A DNA stretch of 30,117 bases. Origin: CAYRPN01 sp964426135. Its GTDB lineage: Bacteria; Planctomycetota; Phycisphaerae; Phycisphaerales; Phycisphaeraceae. The notes under the pieces were generated by a model. The model ran no database searches and had not been told where the DNA came from. It was given only the letters and a program-made list of their open reading frames with translations. The stretch spans positions 1 through 30,117 of the forward strand of contig CAYRPN010000065.1 in assembly GCA_964426135.1 (NCBI GenBank). The letters are read 5' to 3'. Positions 1 through 6,781 of this stretch are shown piece after piece (positions within the stretch are counted from its first letter, which is position 1; each line of letters begins with the position of its first letter). The position numbers and the translations under genes are program-made.

Positions 1-51
1 ATCGCTTACTTCGTGCGCGGCTCCTGTGCAAGCTCATGAATAATCCGGGTT

Positions 52-152
52 AGGGTGAGGGGGACGGTGAACCTTGGACGTCCGTTTGTCGCTCGACTTC
101 GCAACCCCCCTCACCCCAGCCCTCTCCCCCGCAGAGCCGGGGGCGAGGGGGC
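52..152. repeat. CCCTCACCCC-family inverted repeat pair
   Basis: AGGGTGAGGGGG at 52-63 is the inverse of CCCCCTCACCC near 106-116. It is followed by a GC-rich hairpin (CCCCCG and CGGGGG arms) up to about 152. The same CCCTCACCCC...CTCTCCC core recurs at 19093-19132, 23351-23385 and 23515-23551, so this is a dispersed intergenic repeat rather than a gene. It lies upstream of the first gene and outside its likely promoter. Confidence 0.6.
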
Positions 153-222
153 CGATCCGCCGTCCCCGGAAAATTTGGCACACCCATGGAGAATTGAAAA
201 GCCCTGGCACTTGACCCGGCTC

Positions 223-250
223 TTGTAACCCGCCGCGTCCTGTCTACAAT
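223..250 (+). promoter_or_regulatory. Candidate sigma70-type promoter for the first DUF1552 gene
   Basis: TTGTAA (223-228) and TACAAT (245-250) are separated by 16 bp, a plausible -35/-10 pair. Transcription would start near 257, leaving a leader of about 22 nt that carries GGAG at 267-270. The upstream in-frame ATG at 249 would fall inside the -10 box, which argues for translation from 279. Confidence 0.4.
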
Positions 251-278
251 GATCCTGAAACTGCATGGAGTTTTTCCG

Positions 279-1667
279 ATGACGATTCCACGACGCGATC
301 TACTCAAAGGCATCACCCTCGGCGCCGGCGCGACCCTGCTCAGTCCGCTCCTCCACCGCGCCGGTGCCGCGGCCACGAAGCCGACGCCCAAGCGATTCGT
401 TTTCGTCGTCGAAAGCAACGGCGTCCGGCCTGAGCAGTTGCCGCCCACCGGCGTCACCCGCAAGGCGCGCGAGCAGCGACCCGGCGGGCCGACCGACTTT
501 GTCGATGTGTCGCTGAACGACAAAGACCTGCCCTTTTCGCTTGAGCCGATCAAGCAGTGGAAGGACAAGGTCACGATCGTGCAGGGCTTGTCGGGCCGGG
601 TCTGCGGCGGCGGACACTCCAACAACTTCATGGCGCTGGGTGCGTTCGGCGCCGGCCGCGGCAACGGCGGCGAAAGCGCCGCCATCGAAGCCGAGACCAT
701 CGACGGCGCGCTCGCCAAGATCATGCCCGGCATCTTCCCCCACATCGGCCTGGGCATCTCCAAGCGGATGGAGAACAACGTCATCTACAACGTCTCCGCA
801 TGGGGTCCCAACAAACCCATGCCCACGATGGTCAAGCCCGACCAGGCCTATGCCACTCTCTTCGGCTCGGTCGCCGGCGGCAAGGCGCGCGAGGAGTTCA
901 TCGCGAAGAACAACCTGCTCGATTTCATGAAGGACGACGTGAAGAACGCCGCCGCGCAGCTTCGCGGCCAGGAACGCGAGCAGCTCGACGCCTACCTCGA
1001 AAACTTCGAGACGCTCCGCAATCGCCAGAGCCGGCTCAACGAAATCGAACACACCCTGCGAGAGAAGGCGCCGGCCCCCACCAACAAGTACACCTCCGAA
1101 ATCGAAACCGACAGGCTCGACGCCCAGTTCGATATCGCCGCCGCCGCCCTGATCGCCGGCCTGACCAATGTGATGACGATCTCCTCCGCCGCCGGCATCC
1201 GCGATTTCGACATCACCTTCAAGGGCCTGGGCATCAACCTCGACAAGCATTCGATCGGCCACGGCGGCAGCTACAAAGACAAGAAGTGGGACGAACTCTA
1301 CAACATCATCCGTCGCTACCACTTCGACCTGATCGCGGGACTGATCAAGAAGCTCGACGCGGTGAAGGAAGGCGACGGCACGATGATGGACAACACGCTG
1401 ATCGTCTACCTCAGCGACGGCGCCGAGAGCCATCACTCGCGCTGCTGGGAATGGCCGATGGTGATGATCGGCAACGTCGACAAAAAACTCAAGACCGGCC
1501 GATACGTGGACTATCCCGGCTACGGCAACAAGGGCCACCGCACCACCGCCAACATGTACGTCACGCTCCTGAACCTGGCCGGTGACAAGCGTGAAACCTT
1601 CGGCCGGCAGGATGCGAACCTCAAAGACATCGATCAGCACGGCCCGCTGACGGAACTGCTGGCGTGA
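279..1667 (+). CDS. Tat-exported DUF1552 family protein (copy a)
   Basis: A 462-residue protein with a Tat-type signal peptide: PRRDLLKG at residues 4-11, then a glycine/alanine/leucine-rich stretch ending near residue 32. The mature part matches the DUF1552 (HXXSHH) family of planctomycetes, with GGHSNNFMALGAFG near the start of the mature domain and DGAESHHSR followed by WPMVMIGN towards the C-terminus. Its biochemical role is not established. The family is usually encoded beside a DUF1592/DUF1588 cytochrome protein, as here, with only 37 bp between the two genes, so they are probably one operon. I chose ATG 279 because GGAG at 267-270 is well placed and the signal peptide then starts normally. 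The second copy at 5045 shares the whole layout. Confidence 0.88.
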   Translation: MTIPRRDLLKGITLGAGATLLSPLLHRAGAAATKPTPKRFVFVVESNGVRPEQLPPTGVTRKAREQRPGGPTDFVDVSLNDKDLPFSLEPIKQWKDKVTIVQGLSGRVCGGGHSNNFMALGAFGAGRGNGGESAAIEAETIDGALAKIMPGIFPHIGLGISKRMENNVIYNVSAWGPNKPMPTMVKPDQAYATLFGSVAGGKAREEFIAKNNLLDFMKDDVKNAAAQLRGQEREQLDAYLENFETLRNRQSRLNEIEHTLREKAPAPTNKYTSEIETDRLDAQFDIAAAALIAGLTNVMTISSAAGIRDFDITFKGLGINLDKHSIGHGGSYKDKKWDELYNIIRRYHFDLIAGLIKKLDAVKEGDGTMMDNTLIVYLSDGAESHHSRCWEWPMVMIGNVDKKLKTGRYVDYPGYGNKGHRTTANMYVTLLNLAGDKRETFGRQDANLKDIDQHGPLTELLA

Positions 1668-1704
1668 CGCGGCGGCGGGGCTATCAGCAGGAAGATTCCT
1701 TCAC

Positions 1705-3957
1705 TTGAATATCCAATCACAACATCGCGTCCGAATGGTGCGCGTGCTGGCTTCGGCTGCGCTGCTTGCCGCCGCACCGGTGTGCGCCTCCGCGGCGGAT
1801 CGCACGTTCGACGAAACCGTTCGGCCGTTGCTGGCGGCGCACTGCATCAAGTGTCACGGGCCGGAGAAACAGTCGGGCGACGTGCGGCTCGACGACCTGA
1901 CTGCCGCCACGGGCAAGGACGCGGCACGCTGGGCCATGGTGCGCGACCAGTTGCGCGACGGCCTGATGCCGCCGAGAAAGGAGCCCAGGCCCGACACGTC
2001 GCGCGTCCAGGCCGCGATCACCTGGACCAGCGCCGCTCTGGGCGCTAAACCGGCCAGGCTGCCGAACCAGGGAAACCTGATCCCGCACGAGTTGCTGTTT
2101 GGGCCGGCGAGTGAAGGCCCGCGAGGAACCGACCAGAAGTTCGCCGGTTCGCCCGCGCGGCTGTGGCGGCTGAGTCCGGAGGCGTACCTCGGCTTTGTCC
2201 GCGACGTGCATCGTGGCCGCGGCGACGGCATCGTGCAGCCGTTCACCCTCGTGCCCGATCGCGGCATCAAGGATTTCGCCAGCCTCTATGCCATCGACGA
2301 ACCGAGCACGGAGATTCTCCTTCGCAACGCCCAGTTGATCGTGGAAGGCCAGACCGCTCACGAAATCAAGGACGGCCAGTTTCGCGGCAGGAACGACACG
2401 GTGCGCGAGTTCGTGGCTCTGATGGATCCCGCGCTGACGCCGACGCGCAAGCAGTTGGAGACGGCGGCGCAGCTTCAGTTCCGCATGGCGATCGGGCGCG
2501 ACGCAGATGCCCGCGAGATCGAACGCCTGCTGTCGCTCTACGAAAAATGCGCCAAGGCCGGCGACCGACCCTCCGCGGCCAGGACGATGCTGCAGGCGGT
2601 GCTGCTGCGCGCCGACGCGATGTTTCGCAGTGAACTGGGTGGGGCGACTTTCCAAGTCGCTCCTCCGTCGCGCTCCGGCTCACCATCGCCCGCCACGGAA
2701 CAGGGCCGAGGCGCCAGGGCGGACGACTTGGAAAGTCGTCCCACGGCGGCGATGCTGGCGCCGGCCGATCTGGCGCGGGCTGTGAGCCTGGCGCTGGGCG
2801 ATCGCCGCGAACCGGTCATCATGCAGGCGGCGGCGAAGGGAGAATTGGCGACGAGGGAGCAGGTTGCCGCGCACGTTCGCCGCATCCTCGATGATCCGAA
2901 GTGGGAGAAGCCGCGTCTGCTGCGATTCTTCCGCCAGTATTTCGAGTACGACAACGCCACGGAAGTCTTCAAGGACAAGCCGAAGGATCTCATTTACGAT
3001 CCGCGGCAACTCGTGGCGGACACGGATCGTCTCGTGCTGCACATTCTTGCCGAGGACAAGGACGTGTTTCGTCGACTGCTGACGACGGACGAGTCGTTCG
3101 TCAATTTCACGCTGAAAGAGAACAAGCAGACGCGCAAGCACGATGTGCCGACGCGGGTGATCGTGCCCAATCCGCACAACAACAAGGGGCAGGCGCCGCC
3201 CGAGTCCTACTTCGGCCTCAGCGAGTGGACACCCGAGCAACCGATCAAGGTCGCCGCCAACACGCGCATCGGCATCCTCATGCAGCCGAGCTGGCTCGCG
3301 GCGTGGAGCACCAACTTCGACAACGATCCCGTGCGGCGCGGGCGATGGATTCGCGAGCGACTGCTCGGCGGCACCGTGCCGGACCTGCCCATCGGCGTCG
3401 CGGCCCAGGTGCCCGACGCGCCGCACCACACCTTCCGCAGTCGCCTGCGCGTCACCCGCGAGGCGGAGTGCTGGAAATGCCACCAGCGCATGGACGAACT
3501 GGGGCTGCCTTTCGAGAACTTCGATCACTACGGCCGCTTTCGCATCACGGAAACCGTGCGCGACCTGGAAGCGACGCAGAAGAACGTGGACAAAAAAGGC
3601 AAGCCGCTGGGGCCGGTGAACCGCGAAGCGGAACTGGTCACCACCGGGACGATCGCCGACAGCGGCGACGCGTCACTGGACGGCCCGGTGCGGGACCCGC
3701 GCGACATGTTGCGGAAGATCGCAGGCAGCGCCCGCGCCAGGCAGGTCTTCATCCGCCACGTGTTTCGCTATTACCTGGGCCGAAATGAGTCGATGGCCGA
3801 CGCCCGCACGCTGCAGGCGGCTGACCGGGCGTACGTCGAAAGCGGCGGCAGTTTCAAGGCCCTGCTCGTGTCGCTGCTGACCAGCGACGCATTCCTGCTC
3901 CGGCAGCGGGCCGGCCGGTGGGACGACTTTCCAAGTCGTCCGACTGCCGGCGAATGA
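1705..3957 (+). CDS. Planctomycete cytochrome c / DUF1595-1592-1588-1585 protein with REP-derived insertions
   Basis: An exported 750-residue multidomain protein. After a signal peptide (to about residue 31) comes a planctomycete cytochrome C domain with a CIKCH heme motif at 47-51. Regions resembling DUF1595 (about 220-310), DUF1592 (about 350-470), DUF1588 (about 500-620, with a second CWKCH motif at 589-593) and DUF1585 (about 660-735) follow. An electron-transfer or oxidative role outside the cytoplasm is inferred; no substrate is known. The TTG start at 1705 is preceded by AGGA at 1689-1692; ATG 1735 is a weaker alternative without a visible ribosome site. Two parts look foreign. Residues about 313-347 are encoded by an inverted pair of REP hairpins (2639-2744), between the DUF1595-like and DUF1592-like regions. 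The last dozen residues, ending DDFPSRPTAGE, are encoded by another REP (3918-3941). The reading frame stays open through both. Confidence 0.85.
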   Translation: MNIQSQHRVRMVRVLASAALLAAAPVCASAADRTFDETVRPLLAAHCIKCHGPEKQSGDVRLDDLTAATGKDAARWAMVRDQLRDGLMPPRKEPRPDTSRVQAAITWTSAALGAKPARLPNQGNLIPHELLFGPASEGPRGTDQKFAGSPARLWRLSPEAYLGFVRDVHRGRGDGIVQPFTLVPDRGIKDFASLYAIDEPSTEILLRNAQLIVEGQTAHEIKDGQFRGRNDTVREFVALMDPALTPTRKQLETAAQLQFRMAIGRDADAREIERLLSLYEKCAKAGDRPSAARTMLQAVLLRADAMFRSELGGATFQVAPPSRSGSPSPATEQGRGARADDLESRPTAAMLAPADLARAVSLALGDRREPVIMQAAAKGELATREQVAAHVRRILDDPKWEKPRLLRFFRQYFEYDNATEVFKDKPKDLIYDPRQLVADTDRLVLHILAEDKDVFRRLLTTDESFVNFTLKENKQTRKHDVPTRVIVPNPHNNKGQAPPESYFGLSEWTPEQPIKVAANTRIGILMQPSWLAAWSTNFDNDPVRRGRWIRERLLGGTVPDLPIGVAAQVPDAPHHTFRSRLRVTREAECWKCHQRMDELGLPFENFDHYGRFRITETVRDLEATQKNVDKKGKPLGPVNREAELVTTGTIADSGDASLDGPVRDPRDMLRKIAGSARARQVFIRHVFRYYLGRNESMADARTLQAADRAYVESGGSFKALLVSLLTSDAFLLRQRAGRWDDFPSRPTAGE
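2639..2744. repeat. REP inverted pair inside a coding sequence
   Basis: A forward REP (2639-2662: GTGG, stem GGCGACTT, loop TCC, stem AAGTCGCT with one G-T wobble) is followed, 58 bp later, by a reverse REP (2721-2744: stem GACGACTT, loop GGA, stem AAGTCGTC, then CCAC). Both lie within the cytochrome gene, in frame and without a stop. This is the classic layout of a two-REP mosaic element. Confidence 0.9.
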
Positions 3958-3991
3958 CGTGCGACTTGGAAAGTCGCACCACAACAGGCGA
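3918..3991 (+). repeat. Left copy of the 74-bp direct repeat flanking the RAYT gene
   Basis: Positions 3918-3991 are identical to 4887-4960. The match starts exactly at the GTGG head of the forward REP: the base before it is G here and T in the other copy. It runs through one forward REP, a 17-bp spacer, one reverse REP and AACAGGCGA. Confidence 0.95.
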
Positions 3992-4128
3992 GAGTGGGCG
4001 ACTTGGAAAGTCGCACCACGACAGGTGAAAGCGTGCGACTTGGAAAGTCGCACCACACAGGTGAAAGCGTGCGACTTGGAAAGTCGCACCACACAGGTGA
4101 AAGCGTGCGACTTGGAAAGTCGCACCAC
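3918..4128. repeat. REP array upstream of the RAYT gene (1 forward, 5 reverse)
   Basis: One forward REP (3918-3941, GACGACTT stem) precedes five reverse REPs at 3959-3982, 3996-4019, 4033-4056, 4069-4092 and 4105-4128, spaced 36-37 bp. The reverse copies have the stem TGCGACTT/AAGTCGCA, with loop GGA and a CCAC tail (the reverse of GTGG). The second one has GG in place of TG and so carries one mismatch. The spacers are near-identical ACAGGTGAAAGC-type sequences. The forward copy overlaps the 3' end of the cytochrome gene. Confidence 0.93.
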
Positions 4129-4135
4129 GGCAGGC

Positions 4136-4163
4136 TTGACACGTTGACATGTAAGATGACAAT
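4136..4163 (+). promoter_or_regulatory. Candidate promoter of the RAYT gene
   Basis: Two overlapping-range consensus -35 boxes, TTGACA at 4136-4141 and again at 4144-4149, lie directly after the last REP. GACAAT at 4158-4163 could act as a -10 box 16 bp from the first. If used, transcription would start near 4170 and translation would begin at ATG 4174. Only a sequence match; not otherwise supported. Confidence 0.3.
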
Positions 4164-4848
4164 GATTTCCATCATGTTCAACTTGCCTGCGCCGCCCGGC
4201 TTCGAGGGATTGCATCCCGCCAAGCCCGTGGAGTGCTACGAGCGCCAACTGCCGCACTGGCGGCAGAACGGAGCGACCTATTTCGTCACCTTCCGCCTGG
4301 CCGATTCGCTGCCGCGGGAGAAGCAGATCGAATTGGAGCGACTGCGCGGAGGCCGGCTGGGGGCCGGTCCAACACCACACACCCGACAGGCGCGCGAACA
4401 GGCCACCCGGCTTCTTGGGCAGCGCCTCGATCAATGGCTCGATGATGGCATGGGAAGCTGCGTCCTGCGCGAACCGCGGCACGCCTCGATGGTCGCGGAG
4501 TCCCTGCACGCATTCGACGGTGATCGGTACGAACTGGACGCCTACGTGGTCATGCCCAATCACGTCCATGTTGCCGTCAGGCCGCTTCGCCCCGATGAAC
4601 ACGCGCTGGAGGATATTGTCGGCTCCTGGAAGAAATTCACAGCCAGACGCATCAACGAATCACTTCATCTGTCAGGTGAACTCTGGCAGCACGAATCGTT
4701 CGACACGATCATCCGCGATGAGGAGCACTTGTGCCGCGTGATCCAGTACATCGGCCGAAACTCGATCAAGGCTGGGCTTGCGGTGAGCGAGTGCCCGCGA
4801 TGGATCCGGCCGCAGTGGATCGAATTGGGATGGAAGTTTGAAGAGTAG
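4156..4848 (+). CDS. REP-associated tyrosine transposase (RAYT, Y1/HUH family)
   Basis: A 230-residue single-strand DNA nuclease/transposase of the Y1_Tnp (TnpA-REP, RAYT) branch of HUH enzymes. The opening PHWRQNGATYFVTFRLADSLP-type block (residues 33-53) is characteristic. The metal-binding HUH motif is H136-V-H138 in MPNHVHVAV. The helix Q197-YIGRNSIKAGL supplies the expected catalytic tyrosine, Y198, so all active-site residues are present. Family members bind and cut REP hairpins next to a GTRG head, and this gene is embedded in such hairpins on both sides. Starts at 4156, 4162 or 4174 are all possible and none has a clear ribosome site. The frame stays open upstream through the REP array to a GTG at 3994, which would add a repetitive GESVRLGKSHHT tail at the N-terminus; I consider that untranslated. 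It interrupts the run of exported-protein genes and is likely a later insertion. Confidence 0.93.
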   Translation: MTMISIMFNLPAPPGFEGLHPAKPVECYERQLPHWRQNGATYFVTFRLADSLPREKQIELERLRGGRLGAGPTPHTRQAREQATRLLGQRLDQWLDDGMGSCVLREPRHASMVAESLHAFDGDRYELDAYVVMPNHVHVAVRPLRPDEHALEDIVGSWKKFTARRINESLHLSGELWQHESFDTIIRDEEHLCRVIQYIGRNSIKAGLAVSECPRWIRPQWIELGWKFEE

Positions 4849-4886
4849 AAGCGGGACGGCAGGTGGGAAGGCCGGTGGGCCGCCCT

Positions 4887-4960
4887 GTGGGACGACTTTC
4901 CAAGTCGTCCGACTGCCGGCGAATGACGTGCGACTTGGAAAGTCGCACCACAACAGGCGA
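4887..4960 (+). repeat. Right copy of the 74-bp direct repeat flanking the RAYT gene
   Basis: Identical to 3918-3991 over 74 bp, with divergence immediately outside both ends (ATGACG follows here, GAGTGG follows the left copy). The two copies are 969 bp apart and enclose the whole transposase gene. Confidence 0.95.
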
Positions 4961-5026
4961 ATGACGTGCGACTTGGAAAGTCGCACCACGACAGGCGAGA
5001 GCGTGCGACTTGGAAAGTCGCACCAC
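4887..5026. repeat. REP array downstream of the RAYT gene (1 forward, 3 reverse)
   Basis: Forward REP at 4887-4910 (GACGACTT stem), then reverse REPs at 4928-4951, 4966-4989 and 5003-5026 (TGCGACTT stem, CCAC tail). It has the same order and stem types as the array upstream of the transposase. It fills the gap between the RAYT stop codon and the second DUF1552 gene, ending 18 bp before its ATG. Confidence 0.93.
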
Positions 5027-5044
5027 GACAAGCGAGTGACTTTT

Positions 5045-6415
5045 ATGACACCGACCACCACCCGTCGCCAGATGATGAAGCAGGTTGCGCTGGGCGCCGG
5101 CGCTTCGTTGCTTTCGCCGATCCTCGGGCAGATCGCCGCGCATGCGGCCGGTGCTCCCGCGAGGAAGCGCGTGATCTTCGTCGTGCAGAGCAACGGCATG
5201 AACCCGATGCACCTGCTGCCGGTCGGCCGGACGCGGCGCGCCGACGGCAAGAGCGATCGTCCTGGCAACGAGAAGACGGAGCAGTACAGCCTCAAGGATC
5301 TTCAGCTTCACGAAGCCATCGAGCCGCTGACGCCATTCAAGGATCGCCTGGCGCTGGTGCAGGGGCTCAGCGGACGCATCGCGCTGTCGGATCATTCGTG
5401 CAACATGGGCGCGCTGGGTTGCTACCCCAAGGACAAGAGCGCGATGATGCAGACGATCGACCACGCCGTGTCCGACGCGCTGCCGGGCGTCTTCAAGCAC
5501 GTGGGCCTGGGCTTGAGCGGCGCCAACTCGTCGATGAATTACAACCTCAGCGCCATCGGCCCAGGGCAGGCGGCGCCGATCGTCTGCTCGCCGGAGCTGG
5601 CGTTCAAGTCGCTCTTCGGCAGCGTCGCCGAGGGCGCGGGCCAGAAGGAGTTCGACCAGCGCACCAACCTGCTCGACTTCATGGCCGACGACGTGAAGCG
5701 CTCGCGCGCGGCCCTGGCCGGCGAGGAACGACAGAAGCTCGACAGCTACGTCAATGCGTTCGAGTCGCTGCACGCCCGGCAGAAAGAGATCGGCGCCATG
5801 CGCGACGCCTTGAATACCCACGCGCCCAGGCTCGGCGACAAGCTGACCACCAGCACGTCGAGCCTTGTCCTCGAAGCCCAGTTCGAAATCGCCGCCGCAG
5901 CGCTCATCGCCGGTCTCACCAACGTCGTCACCCTCGCCTCCGGCGGCGGCAATCAGCAGTTCGGCAAGTTCCCCGAGTTCAACATTCCCGACCTCCACCA
6001 CATCGGCCACGGCGGTTCCTACGGCGAGCGCAACTATGAACAATGCTTCGTCCATCTCCGCCGGTTCCACACCCAACTCATCGCCAACCTCGCCAAGCGC
6101 CTCGACAGCGTGAAAGAGGGCGACGGCACCATGCTCGACCACTCGCTCATCGTGTACCTGAGCGACTCGGGCGAATCGCACCACCCCCAACTGAAAGAGT
6201 GGCCCGTCGTTCTGCTGGGCAACCTCGGCGGCAAGGTGAAGACCGGCGGACGATACCTGCAACTGCCCGACTACGGCACGCCCGCCCATCGCACCATGGC
6301 GAATCTCTATTGCACGCTGCTGCACGCGGTGGGCAAACCGCGCGACAAGTTCGGCGTGACGGATCCGGCGCTCAAAGGCGTGGACCAAACCGGCATCGTC
6401 GCGGAGTTGCTGTAG
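5045..6415 (+). CDS. Tat-exported DUF1552 family protein (copy b)
   Basis: A 456-residue paralogue of the protein at 279. The Tat signal has TRRQMMKQ at residues 6-13, then VALGAGASLLSPIL. Shared landmarks include an RKRVIFVVQSNG-type strand, DHSCNMGALGC, a LLDFMADDVKRS helix, SDSGESHHPQ and a closing GVTDPALKGVDQTG. Function unknown. ATG 5045 follows the REP array with no good ribosome site visible (GCGAGTGA only). Its stop codon TAG (6413-6415) lies inside the GTAG head of the REP at 6412. The protein ends AELL, whereas the paralogue ends TELLA, so the final codon may have been lost when the REP arrived. It would pair naturally with the cytochrome gene, from which the RAYT block now separates it. 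Confidence 0.87.
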   Translation: MTPTTTRRQMMKQVALGAGASLLSPILGQIAAHAAGAPARKRVIFVVQSNGMNPMHLLPVGRTRRADGKSDRPGNEKTEQYSLKDLQLHEAIEPLTPFKDRLALVQGLSGRIALSDHSCNMGALGCYPKDKSAMMQTIDHAVSDALPGVFKHVGLGLSGANSSMNYNLSAIGPGQAAPIVCSPELAFKSLFGSVAEGAGQKEFDQRTNLLDFMADDVKRSRAALAGEERQKLDSYVNAFESLHARQKEIGAMRDALNTHAPRLGDKLTTSTSSLVLEAQFEIAAAALIAGLTNVVTLASGGGNQQFGKFPEFNIPDLHHIGHGGSYGERNYEQCFVHLRRFHTQLIANLAKRLDSVKEGDGTMLDHSLIVYLSDSGESHHPQLKEWPVVLLGNLGGKVKTGGRYLQLPDYGTPAHRTMANLYCTLLHAVGKPRDKFGVTDPALKGVDQTGIVAELL

Positions 6416-6764
6416 GACGACTTTCCAAGTCGTCCGTCCGCGGCGAGGACCAGGCTGGCGATTTGGAACATCGTCCGTGTTTCGGGGGAAACAAGACAGA
6501 CGACTTGGAAAGTCGTCCCACGGTGGCGGAACCAGGCTGGCGATTTGGAAAGTCGTCCGTATTTCGGGGGAAACAAAACAGACGACTTGGAGAGTCGTCC
6601 CACGGTGGCGGAACCGGACAGACGACTTGGAAAGTCGTCCCACGGCGGCGGGAACAAGGCAGACGACTTGGAAAGTCGTCCCACGGTGGCGGAACCGGAC
6701 TGACGACTTGGAAAGTCGTCCCACGGCGGCGGAACCGGACTGACGACTTGGAAAGTCGTCCCAC
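6412..6764. repeat. Large REP array (1 forward, 8 reverse) between DUF1552-b and the PQQ gene
   Basis: This array fills the whole 366-bp intergenic gap. A forward REP with a GTAG head (6412-6435) is followed by reverse copies starting near 6457, 6498, 6539, 6580, 6620, 6661, 6701 and 6741, spaced 40-42 bp. The copies at 6457 and 6539 are degenerate (GATTTGGAA cores, CCAC tail lost). The copy at 6580 has one loop-side change. Two successive units of about 82 bp (6457-6538 and 6539-6620) are near-identical and share a TTTCGGGGGAAACAA spacer, so part of the array grew by duplicating a pair of REPs. Confidence 0.92.
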
Positions 6765-6781
6765 CGGGAATCATCACGCAC

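Noticed and set aside
249..278. Upstream ATG start for the first DUF1552 gene
   Set aside because: It lies within the likely -10 box and would place ten residues before an otherwise normal Tat signal; ATG 279 has a proper ribosome site.
50..784. Minus-strand open frame over the first repeat region and gene
   Set aside because: Antisense to DUF1552-a and partly within a dispersed repeat; no domain.
3918..4960. Insertion sequence with terminal inverted repeats around the transposase
   Set aside because: The flanks are direct repeats containing REP hairpins, not terminal inverted repeats, and the enzyme is a RAYT rather than a DDE transposase.
6457..6764. Regular repeats of about 23 bp with 17-bp spacers, resembling a CRISPR array
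   Set aside because: The spacers are nearly identical to each other, the repeats are near-palindromes with a GTGG/CCAC foot, copies occur singly elsewhere, and there are no cas genes.
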